Shown in pieces: positions 55,760 to 64,000 of a stretch of 64,000 nt of DNA (position 1 is its first letter; each line of letters starts with the position of its first letter). The position numbers and the translations under genes were made by a program. The notes below the pieces were generated by a model. The model was not told the DNA's origin. It saw only the letters and a list, made by a program, of their open reading frames with translations, and made no database searches. Origin of the DNA: Cycas panzhihuaensis (lineage: Eukaryota; Cycadophyta); contig CM041465.1 in the NCBI GenBank assembly GCA_023213395.1, positions 16,554,001 to 16,618,000 on the forward strand. Direction: 5' to 3'.

Positions 55760-56100
55760 GTCATAACCACAAAGATTTGAAGGAGGGTGAATGACACGAG
55801 AGTTTGATTGTTTGCGCTACACTAAGATCAAATCCACGAGAGACAAGGGTGGACAGGAGAGCGATTACGCCAGAAAGGTGAATATATAAAACATCAATAA
55901 GTGTAAAATCTGGAAGGCACAGGAGTTTCGTGCAACTGCTCCAAGTCCTTCGATGGTGAGATGATTTGTCACCATGTGTACAACACCACGAACTTGAGTC
56001 AAAATCTTGAAAGAACTGGCGATGACAAGTCATGTGTTATGTTGCTCAAAGATCCATGATCCACGATGAAGTATTTGAGGTAGCACTATTTGCAACTCCA
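55760..56100 (-). pseudogene. pol: Copia-A copy 2 protease
   Basis: MTCHRQFFQDFDS (56033 onward) and ALLSTLVSRGFDLS match copy 1. The active-site block just upstream is garbled by an indel (SWIFEQHNT). Confidence 0.68.
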
Positions 56101-56159
56101 AGTGGTGAAGGCAAAAGTGAATAAGCATAGCCACAATGAGCCTCAATATACTTAGTGGA

Positions 56160-57230
56160 TCTATCAACAACATTTGATGAAGTGGTCCCAATTCTTTGAA
56201 GGTGTGCATGAGCAAATGCGTTCCACCAAAAGTATCTTCAAAAGAAGTATTATCAACATTATGTGCACCATGGCTACTTGATAACTTGGTAGTTTGTTGG
56301 TGGCGCTCGCAATTTTGGCATAATGTCCTCTTCTATTACACCTTTGGCACACGATTGTTTGATTTCCGGTCAAGTATTAGATGGATTGTCTCTCGACATC
56401 GGATCTAGGTCCAGTTGATTATTTTGCCCTTGGCCTTGAGACTGTTTTTGTTGGAATTGAGGAGCCTGTTGACTAAGAGGACGTTGTCCTTGTTGTCTAC
56501 CTCTTCCTCTTCCTCGGGAATTACCACCTCTACGAGAGTATTGACCTTGATTTTTGGTGTAACAAAGATCTTCTTCCACTTCAAAAGCGGATCAATTGGA
56601 TCCGATGTAGTGGCAAAGTTGGTATCAAAGGTCTTATCAAATTCAATGAACTTATCGAAGATCCTCAAAGTTTAGGGTCTTTAAAGTTCCTTTGGATTGA
56701 AGACTCCCAATAGATTTTTATAATGGGATATGGAGACATGGTGAATCAAGAAAGCCCATGTAATGCATTGAGTTTTAAAATCTTTATCAATGGCTTGCTT
56801 GATTGGACGAAGGAGATTGATTGTCTCACTTGCATGTCCTTTTTGCATTTTCAATTTGTTCATCTTGACTAAGTGAACAAATTCTAAGTCTGATTTAGTG
56901 TCAAAGTTCTTCTTAAGAACTTCAAGAACTTTCCATGTTGTATCATGTACTTCATCAATGAGATTATGCAGGAATAATCGGTGACAAGCGATATCCACGC
57001 ACGGATTTTATCATCATCAAGTTCCCATTAGCGTTTAGCTACGACTTGATGGGAGTTGGAGCACCTCCTGCAAGCGATTGTGGTAGTCAGAAATGCAATG
57101 TGGTGTAGGTTGTAAGTGATCTCTCCATAGACCTTCATACTTTGCGGCATTTCGACACCGATGAACCACATGTCCCAATTTTCTTTCCCTTTTAGAATGC
57201 GTTCACATTTTGCTTGAATTGTGAAGACAT
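56160..57230 (-). pseudogene. gag: Copia-A copy 2 gag
   Basis: ATG at 57228-57230 in the same context as copy 1. The UBN2-type part is one frame at 56998-56681: TTWKVLEVLKKNFDTKSDLE, FVHLVKMNKLKMQKGH, IKQAIDKDFKTQCITW. A Gly/Arg/Gln-rich stretch (RRGGNSRGRGRGRQQGQ, 56579-56370) precedes the knuckle CQRCNRRGHYAK near 56340, whose last Cys is lost through an indel. The N-terminal 75 codons are frameshifted. Confidence 0.8.
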
Positions 57231-57921
57231 TGTGTCTTTTAGAAGGGAAGAAATGAACAAGGACTATAAAAGTGATGGTAATAAATGACCGATCACTATT
57301 TACAAATGGGAAATGTAATGAAGTAGTGTAGAAGAAGGAAGAAGTGAGAATGGTTGCTCAAAGATGAAGGGAGCAACTTAGAGAAAAGTCACCAACACTT
57401 GTGACAAATATTAACCTGACGCAGCAGGAATATGAGAAGAACTATGATAAAAATTAGCCACTAACACTTGTGGCAAATATTAACCTGGCGCAGTAGGAAT
57501 ATGAGAAGCACTATGATTATGATTACGCTATAGATCACTTTTTACAAATAAGTAAGTGATCAATATACAAGATTGTAGGCCAATGTAGAAGTTGACATCA
57601 TTAGGTTTACACAACTTGAAGCTCGAATGTAGGATGCGTAATCAACCCAATAACCTCTAACTTGTGTCCAACGTGTAGTTGAGGTTGTTGAAGGAATGCC
57701 TAGGCTTCTAGTAGAATTAATTTGGCCTTCACCCGCGATACGCAATCGTGCTTGGTGATGAAATCCAAGTCACAACGGAGCCGGTACTCCCAATCCTCAC
57801 CCGATTCACCAATGAGCGGTATATACCTCCTCTAAAGAGTGGTACGTGCATACCCATGGCTATGACGGATATTGGATCGGGTATATTTTAATCTTGTATT
57901 AAAGCTTCAGTTTTCGGTTGG
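57231..57921 (-). other. Copia-A copy 2 leader, distal part
   Basis: Matches 44349-45151 of copy 1 in reverse, including the duplicated ggttaatatttgtcacaagtg segment (57370-57500). No ORF supported. Confidence 0.6.
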
Positions 57922-58269
57922 TTATCGGGATGATCCACGATTGAGGCACGATGGTATGGCTAACCAAACCTCACCAATATTAGGTTTAGTCCGGACCCAA
58001 CTTGAAACCCACACCTCCTTTATGGCACTAAGATTCGCCAACCAAGGTATCTCAACCTTGGTGAGTGTGTGAACAGTACAAGATGGCGGAAAATAGCGTC
58101 GTGATGCGTTCCTTTTAGGAAGAGTGAAAAGATTATCGAATTGCATCAAGCGTACATTTAACTGAAAATAATGCTTGCTTGGAGTGCTTTTGGAGTGCTT
58201 GCTTGAAGTGCTTGCTTGAAGTGTCTTTGGAGTGCTTGCTTTGAGTGATTTTAGAGTGCTGAAATGCAA
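57922..58269 (-). pseudogene. Leader ORF of copia-A copy 2, frame changed
   Basis: Starts MHFSTLKSLKASTPKTLQAS like copies 1 and 3, with a longer minisatellite than copy 1. After FTLPKRNAS it diverges through an indel into another frame. The minisatellite unit is agtgcttgcttga/ggagtgctt on the plus strand (58175-58262). Confidence 0.35.
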
Positions 58270-59252
58270 TGCTCAATAAGTGAGTGAGGACACCAGATAT
58301 TGCTCCGATCCAGGTGTTTTTTTTCCTCACTTTTACAATGGGCTTTTAAGCCTTATAAAAAGGAAGAAATTTTCTTCACTTTTTTTTTTTTTGTTAATAC
58401 AAAAAAAAGTACTCTTCACTAAATCTGCAATAACTTTCTCCCACGATGTCGAAATGGAGTACCGATTTTTGTGCTACAAACTAGACTCAGAGATTCATCT
58501 TCAGAAAGTGGAATCAAGTCCAAATGAGTTCTGGAACATTTTTGACAGCCCCGCAAAGTTAGGAAATTATATTATTCCAGAATTCTTACTAAAAATAACT
58601 GCTATTCACTAAAACAGCAATAACTTCCTCATACGGCATCCAAATTAGGTGCCAGTTTTTGTGCTGGAAAGTAGACTCAGAGCCCCATCTTGGACAATTA
58701 GAATCACTTTAATTGGATCTCTGTAGAAGATTTTGCAGACCTGTGAAGTTCAGCAATCAAATTGAATTTCTGCAGAAATTTCAGCTTTCTAATCTCTCAT
58801 TAACACATGATACCATATGAAATTTCCATCATTTTTTGATCACCAGGATCCCAATATGGGCAAAGTGAGAGCATACAATGATAGATATTTTAAATGGCTC
58901 AAAATTCTTTTAAAAAATGGGTAAAAACTCCCCTTACAATCATTCTTCTAAATCTTTGGAAAAATTTTGGCGGATTTCCCCTTGTTAAATGGACAAAAAG
59001 GGAAAAGAAAAGAAGAATGGGATAGCATGAATGGCCAGCAAAGGATTGGAATCCTTGGGCCTTACAACTCCTTGTATTATGCTTCCAAACCTGCAAAAGA
59101 GAAAGGAAAGGAAAACAATACAAAATATGCTATCATAATAACTTGAAAATATTTCTAAATTCACTTTCACAATCTCCTTCACCACATGGATTGTGGGGAG
59201 AAGGAAGTGATGGCTCCATTGCAAGTGCAAGTGGGGAATATGAAGGAAGCAA
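58270..59252 (-). other. Copia-A copy 2 leader, proximal part
   Basis: Non-coding, with the same internal duplication of about 85 bp as in copy 1 (ctgagtctactttcc / ctgagtctagtttgt types) and a poly-T run at 58381-58392. Confidence 0.6.
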
Positions 59253-59264
59253 GCTCTGATACCA
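59253..59264 (-). other. Copia-A copy 2 primer-binding site (tRNA-Met)
   Basis: Plus strand gctctgatacca, an exact tRNA-Met complement, two bases from the 5' LTR. Confidence 0.93.
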
Positions 59265-59266
59265 CA

Positions 59267-59564
59267 TGAAAAGAGTGGATCTATCCTTCATCTCCATGCA
59301 CTAAACACAAAGGCAAACATGGGAGCAAGAGAGACTTGAGAGAAAGAAAGTAGCTCTCACAAAATGGGGAGGTAAAGAATGAATCTCCTCCATTGAGCTT
59401 TACTTTTATATTGAGAGAGGGAGAATTTGGGTTAGGTGAAATGAAATTACACATAATGCACATGAAAGTGCATTTCACTTAAGTGATCTAATTTAAAGTT
59501 CACTTAAGACCCTTTTTCGAAATAATCAACTAATGTAATGACCTTATGTCATTAACCCTTTTCA
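59267..59564 (-). repeat. Copia-A copy 2 5' LTR
   Basis: A 298-bp LTR with its TATA box at 59403-59410 (plus strand cttttata). Followed by TSD tatac. Confidence 0.95.
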
Positions 59565-59569
59565 TATAC

Positions 59570-60120
59570 AAGAATAAAACCCTCTATTTATAATCTTTGT
59601 GTTTTTAGTTATACTGATTATGTTCACATACCTAATGAAAGGCAATAGAAACTTGATAATAGAAGTCACAAATATATCCTTGTAGAGTATAATGAGTTAT
59701 CCAAATCCTATGCACTCTAGAATCCATCAAAGAAGAATATTATAATTAGTAGGGATATTCTCTTTTCTAAGTCCAATAAGGATATAATTATTATTATAAG
59801 TGTTGATTCTAAAATCACAAAGGTGAAGAGTAAAACTACTATGAAGAAAGAAGAGAGTGAGGAAATACCTATAGATATTTCATTTGCTTCTTCTTCTTAT
59901 TGTTCTAAATTACCCAAATGTTATTCTCAAACCATAAAAGATTCTAGGGTTAGTAATATTTACACTAGTTTAGGTGTGCAAACATGTAGCAAGGTAAACT
60001 TTACCTTGATGTTCAATGTCTTAAACATAGATGAACTTGAATCTTTCACTAAAGCCAAAAATTCACCTCATTAGTAGTCAACTATGTAGGAGGAGTACAA
60101 CTTTATACTAAAGAATAATA
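59570..60120 (+). pseudogene. pol: Copia-B integrase C-terminal part and linker
   Basis: Resumes in phase after the copy 2 TSD: SIYNLCVFSYTDYVHIP, SHKYILVEYNELSKSYAL and NIIISRDILFSKSNKD, the usual end of copia integrase. A Ser-rich linker follows (59823-60074). Several stops. Confidence 0.7.
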
Positions 60121-60800
60121 CTTAGAATTTTATTAAGCTTCCACCTTCAAAAAAAGAAATTAGCTATAAATTGGTATACAAGGTGAAGTATTGATTAAAT
60201 GGTGAAATTGATAGATATAAAACTTAGCTTATAGCTAAAGGCTATGCTCAAACTAAAGGTATATATTTTGAAGAGACCTTTGTATCTATGGTAAAAATGA
60301 TTGCCATCTAAATGCTAACTACCTTTGCATCTCAATTTGGTTAAGAACTCCATCAAATGGATTTCAAGAGTGTATTTCTTCATTGCATTTTCTATGAAGA
60401 CATTTATATATAATAACCTGAAGGCTTTGTATAAACTAGCTAGGATTTACTTATATATAGGTTGAAGAAAACCTTATATAGGCTTAAGCAGATACTAATG
60501 GAATGGTATACATATATTAATGAATACTTCATTACTTTTGGGTTTATTTGTTATGAATTAGGTTACAATTTATATATAAAACATGAGAATGATGAAATAC
60601 TTATTATTATTCTCTATATTGATGATCTAATTTTCACTAGTATTAGTACTTCTCAAATAGAATCTCTTAAAACTGATCTTTCCAAAGTATTTAAGATGTT
60701 TAATCTTGGAATTTTATATTACTATATTGGTTTGAAGTTTTGGCAAGATAATGATAGCATGTTATTTTACAGTCTAAGTATGCATATAATTTGTTAAAAT
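60121..60800 (+). pseudogene. pol: Copia-B reverse transcriptase
   Basis: LIAKGYAQTKGIYFEETF, LHQMDFKSVFLH, KKTLYRLKQILMEWYTYINE, GYNLYIKHENDEI and the catalytic ILYIDDLIFTS (Asp pair near 60621) are all clear. LGILYYYIGLKFWQ follows. At least seven stops in the first half. Confidence 0.82.
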
Positions 60801-61560
60801 TTTTTCATATAAAGAATTGAAGTCAATGTCTACACCCATGGAATTCATCCATAAGTTATCTAAAGAGGAAAATTCTAGGACTATTGATGGAATAGTATAT
60901 ATAGAATTGGTAAAAGATCTAATTTACCTCATAAATACTAGGCATCATATTAATTATGTTATTAGTATTATAGCTTATTTTATGAGTGCTCCATTCATCT
61001 CTCATTAGAAGATAACAAAGTATATACTAAGATATGTCTAGGGAACTATTAGATTTAGAGTTGTGTTCTTAAGAATTGATGATTTAAAAGTGCATCGCTG
61101 TAGTGACTTAGGTTTGGTTGGAGATGTTAATGATTAATGATTAATGATAGGATTTTTGTTTATATCTAGTTATGGTTTTATTTATTCATGCAATAAGAAG
61201 TAGGCTATCATCTCATTGTCTTCTACAAAAGTAGAATATAAAATTTCAATTGTAGCTACATGTGAGGCAATTTAATTAATGAGGTTACTTAGATATTTCG
61301 AGCTCTTTTAGGATAAGCCTGTGTCACTATTTTATAATAAACAAAGTGAAATCTAGTTATTAAAGAATCTAATCTTCTAAGTTAAAACAAAGCATACAAA
61401 AGTACATTATTATTTCATTTGAGAATAAGTGTAGGATAAAATAGTTGAATTGCTATATTATTCAATAGAGGATTAGCTTAAAGATATTCTCACCAAAGCT
61501 TTAAGCCATAAGAAACTTGAAAGGCTCAGGAGGCTCTTATTTATAAGAGATAATGAAATA
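60801..61560 (+). pseudogene. pol: Copia-B RNase H
   Basis: STPMEFIHKLSKEE and GIVYIELVKDLIYLINTRHH (60817-61008) end the RT connection. SKKQAIISLSSTKVEY near 61195-61245 is the RNase H block typical of copia, and KHTKVHYYFI and DILTKALSHKKLERLR (61390-61530) close the gene. Many stops. Confidence 0.78.
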
Positions 61561-61865
61561 CGCATTATGAGGGGGTTTTAAAATAATATGTATTTCATTA
61601 TTATTTCATAAAGTATATTTAATAATGTTCACTTTATGATAATATGTCAACTGATAAGAGGATTACTTACTGTCATATAACTTCCTCAACTCCTCAATTC
61701 ACTCCTTAAATCAAGGAGTAAATTATTATCTCATGGATATTTTTTAAACCAAGTTTTTAACTATGATTACATTAGAATTTTTAGAGTAGATATGAGTACG
61801 TATAATAGGTGACTTAATATAATTAATTATTCATTGATTCTACTTCTATAATTTCACATTCTCTA
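61561..61865. other. Copia-B 3' end, LTR not identified
   Basis: A purine run near 61567-61580 (tgagggggtttt) could be the polypurine tract. What follows should be the 3' LTR, but no partner was found upstream. AT-rich, no ORF. Confidence 0.4.
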
Positions 61866-62162
61866 TGAAAAGGGTTAATGACATAAGGTCATTACATTAG
61901 TTGATTATTTCGAAAAAGGGTCTTAAGTGAACTTTAAATTAGATCACTTAAGTGAAATTCACTTTCATGTGTATTATGTGTAATTTCATTTCACCTAACT
62001 CAAATGCTCCCTCTCTCAATATAAAAGTAAAGCTCAATGGAGGAGATTCATTCTTACCTCCCTATTTTGTGAGAGCTACTTTCTTTCTCTCAAGTCTCTC
62101 TTGCTCCCATGTTTTCCTTTGTGTTTAGTGCATGGAGATGAAGGATAGATCCACTCTTTTCA
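61866..62162 (+). repeat. Copia-A copy 3 5' LTR
   Basis: 297 bp, TGAAAAGGG to CTCTTTTCA, TATA box tataaaag at 62020-62027. Confidence 0.95.
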
Positions 62163-62164
62163 TG

Positions 62165-62176
62165 TGGTATCAGAGC
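62165..62176 (+). other. Copia-A copy 3 primer-binding site (tRNA-Met)
   Basis: TGGTATCAGAGC, exact, two bases after the LTR. Confidence 0.94.
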
Positions 62177-63162
62177 TTGCTTCCTTCATATTCCCCACTT
62201 GCACTTGTAATGGAGCCATCACTTCCTTCTCCCCCACAATCCATGTGGTGAAGGAGATTGTGAAAGTGAATTTAGAAATATTTTCAAGTTATTATGATAG
62301 CATATTTTGTATTGTTTGCTTTTCCTTTCTCTTTGCAGGTTTGGAAGCATAATACAAGGAGTTGTAAGGCCCAAGGATTCCAATCCTTTGCTGGCCATTC
62401 ATGCTATCTCATTCTTCTTTTTTCTTTCCCTTTTTTGTCCATTTAACAAGGGGAAATGCTGCCAAAATTTTTCTAGCATTTAGAAGAATGATTGTAAGGG
62501 GAGTTTTTACCCATTTTTTTAAAAGAATCTTGAGCCATTGAAAATATCTATCATTGTATGCTCTCACCTTGCCCATATTGGGATCCTGGTGATCAAAAAA
62601 TGATGGAAATTTCATATGGTATCATGTGTTAATGAGATATTAGCAAGCTAAAATTTCTGTAGAAATGTAATTTGATTACTGAACTTCATAGGTCTGCAAA
62701 ATCTTCTACAAAGATCCAATTGAAGTAATTCAAATTGTCAAAGATGGGGCTCTGAGTCTACTTTCCAGTGCAAAAATCGGCACCTAATTTGGATGTCGTA
62801 TGAGGAAGTTATTGTTGTTTTAGTGAACAACAATTATTTTTAGTAAGAATTTTGGAAAAATATAATTTCCTAACTTTGTGGTCACAAAAACTTTCCAGAA
62901 CTCATTTGGACCTGATTCCACTTCCTGGAGATGAAGCTCTGAGCCTAGTTTACAGCACAAAAATTAGCACTCCATTTTGACATCGTGGGAGAAAGTTATT
63001 GCAGATTTAGTGAAGAGTACTTTTTTTTGTATTAACAAAAAAAAAAAGAAAAAAAGTGAAGAAAATTTCTTCCTTTTTATAAGGCTTAAAAGCCCATTGT
63101 AAAAGTGAGAAAAAAACACCTGGATCAAAGCAATATTCGGTGTCCTCACTCACTTATTAGCA
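62177..63162 (+). other. Copia-A copy 3 leader, proximal part
   Basis: Non-coding; matches 43138-44120, including the internal duplication (near 62752 and 62936) and the A-rich run at 63036-63056. Confidence 0.6.
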
Positions 63163-63414
63163 TTGCATTTCAGCACTCTAAGATCACCCAAAGCAAGCAC
63201 TCCAAAGACACTTCAAGCAAGCACTTCAAGCAAGCACTCCAGAAGCACTCCAAGTAAGCATTATTTTCAGTTAAATGTACGTTTGATGCAATTCGATAAT
63301 CTTTTCACTCTTCCTAAAAGGAACGCATCACGTACGCTATTTTCCGCCATCTTGTACCTATTCACACACTCACCAAGGTTGAGATACCTTGGTTGGCAGA
63401 ATGCCGTGCCATAA
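63163..63414 (+). CDS. Small leader ORF with minisatellite (copy 3)
   Basis: 83 codons, MHFSTLRSPKASTPKTLQAS..., ending in LGWQNAVP like copy 1, with eight more codons because the caagcactc minisatellite is longer. The C-terminal 45 residues are nearly identical to copy 1. No domain recognised; translation unproven. Confidence 0.3.
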   Translation: MHFSTLRSPKASTPKTLQASTSSKHSRSTPSKHYFQLNVRLMQFDNLFTLPKRNASRTLFSAILYLFTHSPRLRYLGWQNAVP

Positions 63415-64000
63415 AGGAGGTGTGGGTTTCAAGTTGGGACTGGACTAAACCGGAATATTGGTGAGGTTTCGTTAGCCATACCATCGTGCCTCAATCAGGG
63501 ATCATCCTGATAACCAACTAGGAAAACTGAAACTTTAATACAAGATTAAAATATACCCAATCCAATATCCATCATAGCCATGGGTATGCACGTACCACTC
63601 TTTAGAGGAGGTATATAAGCTCATTGGTGAACCGGGTGAGGAGTGGGAGTACACGGGCTCGTTGTGACTTGGATTTCATCACCAAGCACGATTGCGTATC
63701 GCGGTGAAGGCCAAATTAATTCTACTAGAAGCCTAGGCATCCTTCAACAACCTCAACTACACGTTGGACACAAGTTAGAGGTTATTGGGTTGATTACGCA
63801 TCCTACATTCGAGTTTCAAGTTGTGTAAACCCAATGATGTCAACTTCTACATTGGCCTACAATCTTGTATATTGATCACTTACTTATTTGTAAAAAGTGA
63901 TCCATAGTGTAATCACAATCATAGTGCTTCTCATATTCCTACTGCGTCAGGTTAATATTTGCTACAAGTGTTAGTGGCCAACTTTTATCATAGTGCTTCT
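63415..64000 (+). other. Copia-A copy 3 leader, distal part
   Basis: Matches 44349-44946 with small differences, several of them cagg/cg or ctgg/cg replacements. No ORF supported. The window ends before gag. Confidence 0.6.

Larger units (their letters stand above)
52064..59564 (-). mobile_element. Copia-A copy 2: Ty1/copia element
   Basis: 7501 bp, 298-bp LTRs, TG...CA ends, perfect TSD tatac at 52059-52063 and 59565-59569, exact tRNA-Met primer site. Same family as copies 1 and 3, opposite orientation. It keeps the integrase segment lost in copy 1. LTRs differ at about two sites, so it is the most recent of the complete insertions by that measure. The coding part nevertheless has many small indels, often next to CG, which does not fit well with such young LTRs. 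Confidence 0.94.
28733..61560 (+). mobile_element. Copia-B: old Ty1/copia element, twice interrupted
   Basis: Its parts occupy 28733-29174, 50625-52063 and 59570-61560. Across both insertion points the reading phase continues after one TSD copy is removed, which shows the three parts are one element. Order gag, protease, integrase, RT, RNase H defines Ty1/copia. It is AT-rich with many stops and is the oldest element of the right half, since Tat-2 and copia-A copy 2 both lie inside it. A 3' purine run tatgaggggg (about 61567) may be its PPT. No LTR pair could be matched. Confidence 0.72.
61866..64000 (+). mobile_element. Copia-A copy 3, 5' portion (runs off window)
   Basis: 5' LTR, exact tRNA-Met primer site and leader of the same family as copies 1 and 2, in plus orientation. 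The window ends inside the leader (equivalent to about 44946 of copy 1), so coding parts lie beyond. It begins after ctcta, which would be its TSD. Confidence 0.93.

Noticed and set aside
61561-61865. Matching 3' LTR for copia-B
   Set aside because: No shared block with 27784-28732 could be found by eye, so an LTR pair is not claimed.

Overview
The window is plant nuclear repeat DNA with no intact host gene. It is made almost entirely of nested LTR retrotransposons. A plant source is indicated by: two elements of the Ty3/gypsy Tat type, each with a second RNase H; a chromodomain-bearing Ty3/gypsy element; several Ty1/copia elements primed by initiator tRNA-Met; and a fragment resembling a plastid Iojap/RsfS-type gene. 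I cannot name the species. All boundaries below were read by eye from TG...CA ends, target-site duplications (TSDs), primer sites and paired LTRs.

Left part (1-28 kb), all elements on the minus strand. Tat-1 (325-15077, TSD cctag) has 2.55-2.58 kb LTRs. Its gag-pol is recognisable but broken. A second RNase H lies beyond the integrase, and a plus-strand TATA-led region sits between them. A non-autonomous copia-like element (15464-27783) has LTRs that carry tandem 40-bp repeats, each holding a tRNA-Met primer-site motif. It has a gag-like frame but no pol, and host-like gene fragments sit antisense in its 4.4-kb leader. A young chromovirus (15492-21529, 381-bp LTRs about 2 percent different) lies 28 bp inside its left LTR. 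The pre-insertion sequence survives in the right LTR at 27.2 kb.

Right part (28.7-64 kb). An old plus-strand copia element (about 28733-61560) is the host of two insertions. Tat-2 (29175-50619) split its gag, and copia-A copy 2 (52064-59564, minus, TSD tatac) split its integrase region. Tat-2 is a decayed relative of Tat-1 and is itself interrupted in its right LTR by copia-A copy 1 (42827-50063, plus, TSD cctca). Copia-A copy 3 begins at 61866 and runs off the window. Copies 1 and 2 form a tail-to-tail inverted repeat with 7-kb arms and a 2-kb spacer. Copies 2 and 3 form a head-to-head pair.

Function. These are copy-and-paste elements: gag makes the particle; protease, reverse transcriptase, RNase H and integrase make and insert DNA. 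No copy has a continuous intact gag-pol frame. In the positions I could compare, the stop codons fit C:G to T:A transitions, as expected for old methylated repeats. The signals of most interest are the dual RNase H with an altered ancestral active site, the antisense unit in Tat-1, the primer-site array inside an LTR, and the captured host-gene fragments.
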